Notes under the pieces: model-generated
What the model was told of the DNA's origin: nothing
Databases searched by the model: none
Seen by the model: the letters and a program-made list of their open reading frames with translations, nothing else
Shown: positions 10,804-21,121 of the stretch, piece by piece
Position numbering within the stretch: position 1 is the first letter of the stretch
How the letters are laid out: each line of letters starts with the position of its first letter
Assembly: GCA_023014485.1 (NCBI GenBank)
Contig: JAJOZX010002356.1
Location: forward strand, 496,001-560,000
Direction: 5' to 3'
DNA from: Bathynomus jamesi
Taxonomy: Eukaryota > Arthropoda > Malacostraca > Isopoda > Cirolanidae
DNA: 64,000 nucleotides
Translations under genes and position numbers: made by a program

Positions 10804-10857
10804 GTGGCCTTGGAATAATTTTTCTTTTTCCCTGTGGGATTGCATCATATATATATA

Positions 10858-11764
10858 CAGGGCGTCCCAAAAAAATGTATACACACTTTAAATACTTATA
10901 AAGGCAGTGTTTATTAAAATACATTTCATTTTCAAAATGTAATAGAATCTACAGACATTATTTAATTGTTTTGTCAACGCCTGTTTTCAAACTGACGTCC
11001 GTTCTGGTCCAGGCACTGCTGATAACGCGAAGCAATGGAATCGCAAACATCACGAAACATTTCGTTTGGTATTTGTGTGCATTCTCGTTCAATGGCTGCT
11101 CTCAATTCAGCGACTGTTGCAGGTTTTTATAGCGTAGACTTTGTCTTTTAAGTATCCCCATAAAAAAAAGTCTAGTGGTGTGAGGTCTGGTGAACGCGGA
11201 GGGTATTCTACGAAACCCCTTCGTCCAATCCACATCCACATCGTGCCAAGTACCACTCGCAATACTCCACTCTTCGGTCCGGATCATCATCTTCATTAAT
11301 AGCATGGACTAATCTTGGAATGTAACTTTTCCATTGACAGCGCTTCAAAATGCGTTGGACAGACGATTCTGAAATTCCTACCTCACGACTCGCTTGCCGC
11401 ACAGATTTTCTTGGACTTTGGTGATACGTTTCCAGTACTCTTTCTTGCTTTGTGGGGCTTGTCGATGTCCGTGGTCTTCCGGAACGCTTCTTGTGGACAT
11501 TCTGAACAGTTCCATCGGCTTCAAACTTATCTCTAATTCGAGTGACGGTAAGTCGCGTTGGTGGATCTGTTTGAAACTCCCTCCTAAACTGTCTTTGCAC
11601 TTCAACTGCGTTTTCACACTTCCAGTAGCATTTTAGAATGAATTTCCTTTGTTCAAAGCTTAGTCTGACTGCCATTATTAATTCTAATGGGTTTAACTTG
11701 GAAAGAAAGAAACATCAATTGAGCTATCAGCTGTTAAAGTGTGTATACATTTTTTTGGGACGCC

Positions 11765-11767
<3 letters not shown>
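10858..11767. mobile_element. Deleted DD41D-type mariner, TA target
   Basis: Termini CAGGGCGTCCCAAAAAAATG (10858) and the perfect inverse ending at 11767, about 34 bp, flanked by TA at 10856-10857 and 11768-11769. The element is 910 bp and encodes a transposase with its catalytic centre removed. It sits between the PLE scrap and a long (TA)n tract. Confidence 0.9.
11208..11675 (-). pseudogene. DD41D-family transposase, DNA-binding half plus deletion
   Basis: The N-terminal helix-turn-helix region is intact ('[18 protein letters not shown]', '[20 protein letters not shown]', '[19 protein letters not shown]'), then '[16 protein letters not shown]' up to 'VEYCEW'. The sequence then jumps to the end of the catalytic domain: 'RSPDLTPLDFF' (third catalytic Asp) is readable one frame over near 11170, continuing to about 11000. 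The first two Asp blocks are deleted. Closest relative here is the 15.3-kb transposase. The HTH is of the type labelled DUF4817 in arthropod annotations. Confidence 0.75.
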
Positions 11768-11856
<89 letters not shown>

Positions 11857-11906
11857 ATTAATATATATATATATATATACTGTATATATATATATATATT
11901 GCATTT
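11768..11906. repeat. (TA)n microsatellite
   Basis: About 140 bp of almost pure TA with short breaks. Probably the pre-existing target that received the mariner at its left edge. Confidence 0.9.
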
Positions 11907-11925
11907 CGAATGGTTTTTCAAATAC

Positions 11926-12045
11926 CTGATAAGTGAAGGGTTTAATGAATCCTGTAAAATCAGACCCAATTCTTGGATACGGGTAGATTACATTTGTGCG
12001 ATCAATTTGGTACAAATCGCTTGAATCAAACACTGAATTCACTGC
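11926..12045 (-). pseudogene. Exon-like fragment resembling an ionotropic receptor (IR)
   Basis: The minus-strand frame reads 'SSDLYQIDRTNVIYPYPR' then 'SDFTGFIKPFTYQ' and stops matching at CAG|GTATTT, a plausible 5' splice site at 11926. A 'YP.P..SD.TGF.KPF' string just before the first membrane helix is seen in arthropod ionotropic (IR/iGluR-related) receptors; that likeness is from recall. No neighbouring exon was recognised, so a pseudogene or lone exon fragment is more likely than a whole gene. It is the only candidate host coding sequence in the window. Confidence 0.35.
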
Positions 12046-12049
12046 CATC

Positions 12050-12931
12050 GACAGGCGTTGGTGTCAAAAACATATGTTTTTCCTGTAAAACAGATTTACA
12101 ATAGATTAGTACGGTGGCAATCAAAGGGACAGAAATTGCAATTACAGCCGCAAGGTCATGTCCACGGGTGAACCCACACACTCCCCATTTTCATCATTAC
12201 AATGTCGCAGTTGACGATACGCACATTACATTATTGCATTCAGTAACAATTGTTATGTGAAGCCAAAGAGCCAAGTAATTTTATTTTGGGTACCTAATTA
12301 TTTAGCCAATTTTATTTATTATTTCAAGCATAATTAATACACTGTAGATTTCAAAATAACACCAAAATAAAAAATTTTATTCTAGATTTTGTTGGATTTG
12401 CAGCCCACATTTCATTTCCAATTTTATTTTATCTCTGTATCTGTTTGTCTGTCTGTCTGTCTATATATATATTCTCGATTTGGCTGGGAGGTACTCATAA
12501 AATGTAAAAGATTTTTAAAATACTCCAAATTATTCTTTCACTTTTTAATACAAATTGTTTCATACATTTTAAATTTTTAATTAGATTTTATAGTAAATGT
12601 CATTGTCAGAAATTAGGAAAATTAAGAAATATTCCGTTATGCAAACTGATACTCATCTGTGTGACCAAAAAATTACCGACAAAGCAGTAGTACGCTGTTA
12701 TGCGAGACGATTCAGCATCTGTGGTGAGGGTGGAGAGGGATTACTGGTGACGTGAGGTGGGATTAAGGTGAAGGGAAAAATGGGGGCAATAAAAAGCGAA
12801 GGTAGGTGGAAATGAAAGATAAGTAAGGGGAACCTCATTCGCTTTTATGTGCGGTTTATCAGGTAAGATAAATAATATGACTGCTAAGGACATGTTTGGG
12901 TATTTTATTTATTTACTTGGATAACTATGTA

Positions 12932-12994
<63 letters not shown>

Positions 12995-13370
12995 TATGGT
13001 AATGTGAAGTAGGTGTTCTATTTAAATTACTCGTATTATTATTATTTTCACATCAAATTCTGTGCAAATATCTCAGCTTTGTGTAATGTTCATGTATTTG
13101 CTTGTATTTATGTAAACATGTATCACTCGCATTACAACGCACGTATCTCAAACATTGACTTGTTATACTGTAGGTTTATTGTATTAAAGAATATATTTAA
13201 TTTTTTATACGTCACTCCAATTCCGCCCTCATTCTATAGTTTTATATATATATATATATCTTAAGTATAAAACCTAAAACAAATAAATAACACGTATGAG
13301 ACCTTATTATATATAAATTATAAAGATGTTTATATAAAATAAAGAAGGCGGTATGACGATTTCAGATATA
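12050..13370. other. AT-rich non-coding stretch with (CA)n
   Basis: Holds a (TCTG)n patch near 12445-12462 and a (CA)n tract at about 12932-12990. ORFs such as 13013-13264 are low-complexity with no motif. Nothing else recognised. Confidence 0.5.
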
Positions 13371-14158
13371 GCGGGTGGGCAAAAAAAAAAGGGAGACCTC
13401 GAACTTTGGCTGTAAAATCCAAAGTTATTGTCAGATTTCAATATTTTTTTCACATCCCACAACTAAGTAAATTTCCTATACGGTGAGCGGATTTCAAAGA
13501 AAAATAATGAAAATTACGGATTTATTGAACATTTCTTTATGCCACTGGAAATTCTCTATTTACATTACTACTGCATTGTATGTGCGGATAAAAAGTTACA
13601 AAATATTCACATATGGTGCTACCTTGATCTTAAAAAACTGCTCGATATGTTTACCACGAACTTCTACAACCTTTTTCAGTCTAGGACGGAACTCATCTAT
13701 GGCTTTATTGATTTGTTCTTGTCGTAGCTCATCCCATTTTTTCCAGAAGAAGCTGTCGTAAATGAGCGACATTTCTTACTTTGACCCGATAAATTCTCCG
13801 TGACAAATTTTCCCAAAGGCCGTAATCGACAGAATTTAAATCAGGACTGTTTGGTGGCCAAATTTAATACCGCTACCTGGTATTCTTTTGATATCTCCTG
13901 TTTTATTGATTTTCTTGAGAAGCTTGGCCAAACCTCCTGCAGTTGGCATACGTTAATTAAAATCGCTTTAATTATAATCAACTTGAACCTATTATTAGCA
14001 AGATTTTTCTGGAATATTCGCCATAAATTCAGTTTCTCAGCTAAACTGCTAAAAGATGGCATATAAACCATAAAATTACCTAGTACTAACATACTACAAT
14101 TTCATGGTTCTATATATCGTATTTGCCGAGATATGAAGGATTTTTTTTGCCGACCCGA
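13371..14158 (-). mobile_element. Deleted Tc1/mariner-like element
   Basis: Short inverted ends, GCGGGTGGGCAAAAAAAA (13371) and the inverse of TCGGGTCGGCAAAAAAAA (14158), flanked by TA at 13369-13370 and 14159-14160. The minus strand keeps transposase pieces: an HTH-like 'GLAKLLKKINKTGDIK', the third-Asp block 'SPDLNSVDYGLWENL' (about 13810-13855) and the C-terminus 'WDELRQEQINKAIDEFRPRL' ending 'VVEVRGKHIEQFF'. The middle of the catalytic domain is deleted and the frame shifts between pieces. This is a different lineage from the DD41D copies (VDY instead of LDFF at the third Asp). Confidence 0.7.
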
Positions 14159-14173
14159 TACATATCTTAAATA

Positions 14174-14330
14174 TGGGTTTCCAGTAGCTCAGTGGTGGTC
14201 TCGTTAACGGACTTTCGGAGGTGAGACTCTTCGTTCGCTCTCGGCTGCTGGCGCCTACACTCTACAGGCTGCCGTCTGTGAGTACCTCCGATCCGAGTGA
14301 AAGAAATGACAAAAAGTATGCTGGGTATAA
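14174..14330 (+). repeat. tRNA-derived SINE
   Basis: A good A-box, GTAGCTCAGTGGTGGTCTCG, at 14179, and a B-box-like TTCGTTCGCTCTC about 45 bases later, followed by an unrelated body ending in AT-rich sequence. The tRNA-like head does not fold completely, as expected for a SINE. Confidence 0.5.
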
Positions 14331-15116
14331 AGTATGTAAAGAGTACACCCTATAGATTGAAAGTACACTGAGAGTACACCAGGCTTTCTTTTATCCACTT
14401 GTCACGAAGGTAATCATTTAAGCCATTCTTTATCCGCTACGGACCTACTATTTATGTTCTACAGAAGTGTATATTTTTTAACGAACATGTTTTTTTATGT
14501 AGGAAGGAGGTGAGAAGAGCGAATGCCCGCAAAAACGCCCCCTCCCCCACCACCCCCCGCTCTCATAGAGGAAGAAGGTCCAGGATTTTCGAGATTCCTG
14601 CACAATCTGCGTTTGAAAGATTGGATGTCACAGACAGAGGGAAAGGTGGAGTGAGGAAGATTGCTCCAGAGTTGACCGGTTGAGTAGGTGAAAGACTGAA
14701 TATATCGGTTAACTTTTGCCTTAGAGAGTTGGATATAAAAGGAAAGGGAATGTGTCGAAAGTCTGGTACTGCGTGCTCACCTTAAAGGAGGAGGCATGAG
14801 TTAGAAAATTCAGAAGAGCAATGTCCATTATAATAGCGATAATAAAGAGAGTGTGAGGCAACATTGTGGCAAAGGGAGAGGGATTGAAGACAATCAGTAA
14901 GAAGGTGGGAATTGATGAGACGAAAAGCCTTTGATTCCAGTCGGTCAAGTAGAGCTGTGTGGGTTGAGCCATCCCACACGTGAGAAGCGTACTTCATAAA
15001 CGGGCTGACAAGTTCCCTGTACACAGGTAGCAACTTAGTGGTAGTGGGGGTGAAGAAACTGCGGAGCCGGTAGAACACACCTAACCTCTTAGAAGCTGTT
15101 TTGGAAAGAGAATATA

Positions 15117-16521
15117 TAGAGTGTCCCAAAACCATGTATACATTTTTTAAAAACTTATAACAGGCGAACCCACTAACAGATTCAGATGATTTTTATTTCT
15201 TTTTATAGCCAATAGCCTAAGGAGATACAACAGCGAAATTGTTAACAGCCTTGCCTAGCCTAAGGAGATACAAAATCGGAATTAGTAATAGCCTTGCCTG
15301 CCTACAGTAAACATGGAAAATGGAAGTGTGCGCTTATCATTTGAGCAACGAAAATGGATACTAATGTCGTATTTTAAAGTTGAGAAGATGTCAAAGGTTC
15401 AACAACAGTGGAGAGACAATTTTGGAACTAATCCTCCAACTCGACTTACCATTTCACGTATCTGTGAGAAATTTGAAGTATACGGTACTGTGCATGATGT
15501 GTACAAGCAAGCGACTGGGCGTCCAAAGACATCAACAGATGCTAACACTTCTGATGAAGTGCTACAGGTATTCAACCGATCACCAAGAAAATCTGTGAGA
15601 CAATGTGCTCGTGAAACAGGGAAAAGTAAGACAAGTGTCCACAGAATTCTGAAGAATGCTAAATGGAAATCTTACATCCCGAGATTATTACATGCCTTGA
15701 ATGAGGATGATCCGGATCGCAGAATCCAGTTTTGCGAATGGTTTCGAGTAAAAAACACAGAAGATGGCCAATTTGCGGACAAAATTGTGTGGTCTGATGA
15801 GGCTACATTTAAGTTGAATGGTATAATTAATCGTCATAATTGAACATACTGGTCACAAGAAAATCCACACATTTATGTGGAACGACATGTAAATTTACCG
15901 GGTATAACTGTCTGGTGTGGTTTTTCTTCCAAAGGTTTGGTCGGTCCATTCTTTTTCGATGGTACAGTTACCGGTCATAGCTACCTCAACATGCTTCGGG
16001 GAAAAGGTTTTCCTGCAATTCGACAGTTATACGGAGATGAGGACATTTACTTTCAACAAGATGGAGCACCTCCTCATTACCATCAGGATGTCAGAAACTA
16101 CCTTGATGAAACATTTCATTATCGGTGGATCGGACGACGAGGTAGTATCGAGTATCCACCACGTTCACCAGATTTGAACCCACTTGACTTTTTTTTATGG
16201 GGTCATTTGAAAAATGAAGTACACAGTAGAAGACCTACATCACTTGAACAACTAAAGAGCACAGTTGAAGAAGCGTGTAGAAATATCCCTACAAACATTT
16301 TTGTTGAAGTCTGCCAATCAGTGAATCAAAGAGCGCAGTGGTGCATTGATGTCAGTGGTCGACATTTCGAACACTTACGTGTTTAAAACAAATTAAACTA
16401 TCTATTATTTCGATGTTGTATATTTTACCTATAAAAAGAAATAAAAATCATCTGAATCCGTTAGTGGGTTCGCCTGTTATAAGTTTTTTAAAAATGTATA
16501 CATGGTTTTGGGACACTCTGG
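15117..16521 (+). mobile_element. Nearly complete DD41D mariner in a LINE
   Basis: Inverted repeats of about 100 bp: the left begins AGAGTGTCCCAAAACCATGT and continues to CTTTTTATAG; the right is its inverse. TA lies on both sides (15115-15116 and 16522-16523). The uninterrupted target is visible in the LINE copy near 9340 (AGAGTATATGTGATG). The element is 1.4 kb with a transposase broken by a single stop. Confidence 0.9.
15313..16386 (+). pseudogene. DD41D transposase with one nonsense codon
   Basis: 358 codons including one internal TGA at 15841-15843. Domains: HTH ('[18 protein letters not shown]', '[19 protein letters not shown]'), first Asp 'VWSDEATF', second Asp '[10 protein letters not shown]', third Asp '[14 protein letters not shown]'. 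Counting from the Asp of QDGA to that of PLDFF gives 41 intervening residues, a DD41D-like signature distinct from mariner DD34D and Tc1 DD34E. The TGA sits where relatives have Cys or Tyr ('NRHN-*-TYW' versus 'NRHNCRIW'), so it is a late mutation. Transposase of this kind cuts and pastes at TA. Confidence 0.9.
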
Positions 16522-17799
16522 TATGTAATCTTTCCAGGAAAGATCACAAGAAAAGGAAACGCCAAGAATGTTAAGAGAAGAAGAAGTATTGAGTTGTGTA
16601 TTGTAGAAGGCAAAGGGATAGTCGTGTGGAAGACTGTGACAAGTAGACAGATGAAGGAACTGAGTTTTTGAGGCATTGAAAGCAACAAGGTGTTCTCTGC
16701 CCCAATCAAAGATAGTAGAAAGATCAGAAAGATAGGTGTCCTACGCGAAGCATGGAGTGACTGTTGAGAGGGACGCTTCGTGAAGCAGGCGGAGATGAAT
16801 AATGAAATTATTGGCATGGGAGTTGATAGGATAGCAAGTGCGACTTAATAGATCATTGATAAATAAAAGTAAAAGAGTGGGTCACAGGACAGAACCCTCA
16901 GGAACACCACTGTCAATAGTTTTAGGAGAAGACCAGTTGCTATCTACAGCCGCAGCTATAGATCGGCCAGAAAGGAAATCAGAGATCAAGGTACAGATAG
17001 AAGGATAGAAAACGAAGCATGGCAATTTGGAAATTAAAGATTTATGCCAGACTCTATGGAGGGTTGAAAGCGGTCACCCTTCTTTGGGACAGGCTGAATA
17101 AAAGCGAACTTCCATCAGGAAGGTAAAGTACTAGGTGAAAGGCAAAGACGGAGGAGTGTGCCTAGGCAGGGTGTCAGCAGAGGAGCATAGTTCTTGAGAA
17201 CAACAGGAGGAATACCATCAGGACGTACGCCTTCCTGGAATTGATCCCAGATAGGGAAGAAAGAACATCTTTGGAGAAGATTCTTATTTCAGATATAATT
17301 AAGTCAGAGGAGAAGAAGGAGGAACAGCACCGGAATCGTCCACGGTTGAGTTGAAGACGAAAGTTTGAGCTAAGTGTTCAGCTTTATCAGGAGAAGAGAC
17401 GGCAACTGAGTCCTCGGAATGGAAAAGAAGAGGGAAAGAAGTAAAGTTGTTGGAGAGGTTTTAGGATAGATGCCAGAAAGTTCGAGAAGAATTACAATAT
17501 GATAGGTTTTCACATTTTTGTCTGATGAATGAATTTTTGAGAAGTCGAAGAACAGGTTTTGCACGATTCCGGGCAGAAATATAAGATAAATGAAAGTCAG
17601 GAGTTGGATGGCGACGGTTCCTTCTGAAAGCCACTTCTCTGTTGTGGATAGCATTAGATAAAACAAAGTTAAACCAATTTTTTTTTGCACTTGTAGTAGA
17701 AATAAAATATGAAATGTACGCTTCCATGTGGAATACTGATTGAACATTTTCATACTCTGCTTATCAGTTTTGATGCTTCATTATTGTTCTTATCGCATG

Positions 17800-18300
17800 C
17801 TGAGAAGGTTCTGACGTATATGCTTCATTATTTTTGTTTCCCATGTCAACAAGTACTGTCGTGGAAGCTCCTCCAAATAATTCCCATTATTTTTCTCTCT
17901 GTTGTGATTTTAATATTGTAGTGGTTTCTGAATTCTGCATCCAATGACATTATTATTCAAGAGTTCTGACTTGTGAATTTTGTTCTCTGTTTCTGTTATA
18001 GAATTTTGACCCTTCATTCTGTAGCTCATTTTTTGTAACCATTTTTATAAGTTGGAATCTTACTTCGTTGAACTTTATATTCTTCTCTTGAACCCAACTG
18101 AACACCGTTTCAGTGTCGTTCTGTAATTTTTGTGTCACCACCATTTGATATCCTTGCATAGCTTTGTGACATCCGTGAAACACGAGACGACCCCGTTATA
18201 AATATCTGTATCAATATCTGCCATCATTATGATAAACGGCAAAGAAGATAATACTGAACCGCGTGGACAGAACTGACGACTTGTGAGACTTCAGATTAAC
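17800..18300 (-). mobile_element. LINE RT fragment, second family
   Basis: Minus-strand pieces include 'GSVLSSLPFIIMMADID' (from 'G[ST]VL.PLLF...IND'), 'VVSCFTDVTKLCK' (degraded FADDTK box) and 'NDTETVFSWVQEKNIKFNE' leading to 'VRFQLIKMVTKNELQNEG'. This is RT palm to early thumb. Both ends are truncated and it is heavily mutated. Confidence 0.6.
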
Positions 18301-20215
18301 TCCATTACAACCACTCTATGTGTTCTGCGAGCGATAAAATTAAAATCCACCGTAAAGCTTTACAGACTATTGATTCACTCAAGGCTAAAACAACGAAAAA
18401 GTTTACGATGACTTACAAATGACGGAAGTTTTTAAATAATTTTTCTCTTCCGTCTTCACTAACAAAATATGAAAAAACATCCTGATCCTGTAATTATGCT
18501 CAGTGATGATCATTTAAAGCTTCACGATTTTACCATTAGTGAAAGCGAAGTACTCTCGCCATAGGTAAAATTAATCCTAATAAAACTCCCGGTCCAGATC
18601 AGCTCTAGCCGAGGATACTTAAAGAAATGAACTGCGCAATAGTCCCTCCGCTCACATATATGTTTAATAAATCATTACAGTCTGGAGAAGTTCCGTTCGA
18701 ATGGGACCTCGCAAACATTACGCCAATATTTAAAAAACTGGACAAATCGCTTCCGGGAAATTATCGTCCCATCAGCCTGACTTCAGTAGTTGGTAAGCTT
18801 ATGGAGACGATCGTTCGAGACAAAATAGTTAATCACTTAGAAATTAATAAATTAATCAAAGATTCTCAACACGGCTTTTGACATAATACTTCTTGTCTTA
18901 CTAATTTGCTCGATTCTTTAATGATATTGTAAATATATATGACGAGAGTAAAACAGTAGATATTTTATATTTCGATTTTCAAAAAGCGTTTGATAAAGTG
19001 CCACATTGAAGATTATTAACTAAACTTCATTTTTCATGGAATTGATGGTAATGTTCTCAAATGGATCGAAAATTGGCTTAGCGGATATAATCAGTTCTGG
19101 GACCAGTTCTTTTTATTATTTATATCAATGATATCGACTTGGGAATTATTAAGAGTATAATTTCCAAATTTGCGGATGATACCAAACTAGGTGGACGAAC
19201 AAAATCAGCGGCAGAACGTTTACGGATTCAAGAAGATATTAATAAATTACTCGAGTGGGCGGAAATTTGGCAAATGAACTTTAATGTAGATAAATGTAAA
19301 ACGTTGCATATCGGCAGAATCAAGGTTAAGGAAAAGTATTTTATGCGCGACAAGACACTAACAAGTGTTACGAAAGAGAAAGATTTAGGTATTATTGTTG
19401 CCGACACTTAAACCGATTAAGCAATGTATCGAAGCGGTCAGAAAAGAGAGTATAATCTTGATATTTATTGGTAGATCGTTTGAATTTAAGTCGGAGAAAA
19501 CAATGCTAACATTATATAATTCATTAGTGTTTGAATTTAAGTTGGAGAAAACAATGCTAACATTAGTACACTCCCACCCGGAATACTACGTTCAGTTCTG
19601 GTCCCCATATTTACGACAGGACATAGACAGAATGGAGAGAGTGCAGCGAAGGGCTACTAAGATGATTCCTGGACTAAGAAACAAATCATACGCTGTAAAA
19701 AGGCGAATTCGAGATTGAATGAAGGTGTTTAAAATGATTAAAGGTTTTGATAATGTCGACTCGAAAAAAACATTTAACTTTCAGGAATGCGGATAGAACG
19801 CGCGGTAATGGTCTCAAATTAGTGGGTAAACATTTTAATTCTAATGAAGGTAAACATTTTTTCTTCAATCGTATAATTAATTTGTGGAATGAATTGCCAG
19901 CCAGCTTAGTTCAAAGTAATTCGATCGAATCATTTGAAAAGAAACTAGATGCTTATCTTGCCTTAACCCCCCCAGTTGGAAGCACTTGTTAGCGCGTACA
20001 AATATTATAGAATTTTCACTTGGATTCCCTCGTCTGTATTTTAAAATTTTCACTTTATCTTTAAATTTCTTTCCTTCCTTTCAATCTCTTTTCTCTTCTT
20101 TGCTTTAAAACTTTTACTTTTCTTTAAATTTTCTTACATCTTTTAACCTTCCTTCTTAAACTTTAAGCCTCATAGGGACCAGCCGGTCTCTTGCTCTTTG
20201 GTCTCCTTTGTATTC
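18300..20215 (+). mobile_element. LINE RT remnant, 3' half, third family
   Basis: Plus-strand RT pieces: 'PPLTYMFNKSLQSGEVPFEW' then 'PGNYRPISLTSVVGKLME' (RT0-2), 'SKFADDTKLGG' (catalytic FADD, about 19165), 'LLEWAEIWQMNFNVDKCKTL' (thumb), 'MERVQRRATKMIPGLRNKSY', and the C-terminal 'NRIINLWNELPASLVQS'. At least four frameshifts or stops separate them. The 3' end lies near 20215. The family differs from the 14.5-kb and 53.9-kb LINEs. Confidence 0.75.
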
Positions 20216-20849
20216 CTATTCTTGACATCCAATATACTATTGAGCTAAAATGTATCTGTGTGTCTGTCCGCTTTCTTCGGAACCGTGCACAGACTAAACG
20301 GCACATCAGAAAATTCTGCAACCACCACCAACTGAGAGCCCATGAGCTGCCGATGTGCTCTGTCAAGTTTCCCGGTCCTAGGTATCTCCGCGGCCGAGCA
20401 CGAGCTATTTAATATCTATTACGAGTGAATGTAAGTACTTCAAAAACGAAAATGACAAGAGCAAAAATACATAATAAACAGTTTGGTAGTCCCGATAATA
20501 CGTAAGTACCAATATACATATATACAATATACGTATACATATACAGCTAACTGTGACATATACTGCTCCATATACTGTGACATATACTGCTACCTGCCTG
20601 GAGGGCGATAGCGAACTACCGCTTGTTGTGTACTGTAACTCCATAATCACATTTGTGGAAGGCTTTAGCAAAATTGGTACTCTTAGCTATTAAAAAAAAC
20701 ACCTGCATTTTCTTCCATTTCCTTAAATTTTTCCTTAAAAATATAAAAAATATGAAAACAGTGTTACACAATCTTCCAAGCTAGTAGTATGACCGTAAAA
20801 TGTTTGAGTGCATATGCAATTGCAATGTTGATCAATTGTTGCAAGGGGC
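20216..20849. other. Stretch without recognised gene
   Basis: Contains a GTRTATAC-type short-period patch at about 20515-20590 and otherwise unique-looking sequence. No ORF with recognisable motifs. Confidence 0.5.
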
Positions 20850-21075
20850 CAGCCCTCTTTCCCATGGGGTGGGGGTAACGGGGGAGAGGGTGGGGGTAAT
20901 GGTGGAGGGGGGTTATGCAACAAGGGGGTGGAGTTAGCCCCCACGTTGCATAAATGGGGGAGGGTGTTTGGGGGAGAAGAAGAATGACCTTCCCCAAAGG
21001 GGTGACCTTAACGTGCCCTCGCCGTAGGCGAGTTTACGAAGCACAAGCCCCGCCCGTAGGACAGGAAGCCTAAGT
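20850..21075. repeat. Left arm of a large inverted repeat
   Basis: G-rich left arm: a G-run block (20870-21000) and a 46-bp block TGCCCTCGCCGTAGGCGAGT to CCCGCCCGTAG (about 21016-21061). Both recur inverted at 25478-25995. The block contains its own small stem CTCGCC/GGCGAG. Confidence 0.75.
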
Positions 21076-21121
21076 CTCTGCTTGTTTATTATAACTATAT
21101 TTTGGCCTTGACAATGTTTCT

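Larger units (their letters stand above)
10217..10857 (-). mobile_element. Penelope-like element fragment
   Basis: Runs antisense from a 60-bp palindrome to a (TA)n tract. In order on the minus strand: an inverted scrap of the element's own 3' terminus (10805-10857), the palindrome, a GIY-YIG ORF, a spacer, and a 3' terminal region holding a hammerhead ribozyme. The 10805-10857 scrap is the inverse of about 10255-10297 (GATGCAA...CCACAGGGAAAAAGAAAAAT...ATTCCAAGGCC). Such inverted partial termini beside the body are characteristic of Penelope-like elements. The RT is absent (5'-truncated). A (TA)n tract at 10130-10216 abuts the 3' end. Confidence 0.8.
14497..17730 (-). mobile_element. LINE remnant interrupted by a mariner
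   Basis: Same family as the 8.7-kb copy but longer. On the minus strand: a linker/RT start 'AYISYFISTTSAKKNWFNF' (17461-17727), RT pieces to 16524, an inserted mariner (15117-16521), then the RT tail and 'LLDRLESKAFRLINSHLL' (14782-15135), and the 3' end with GAGCGAATGCCCGCAAAAAC near 14516. Numerous stops and frameshifts make it non-functional. The endonuclease is missing. Confidence 0.8.

Noticed and set aside
13013..13264. ORF of 83 residues
   Set aside because: Low-complexity, ends in (TA)n, and has no recognisable motif.
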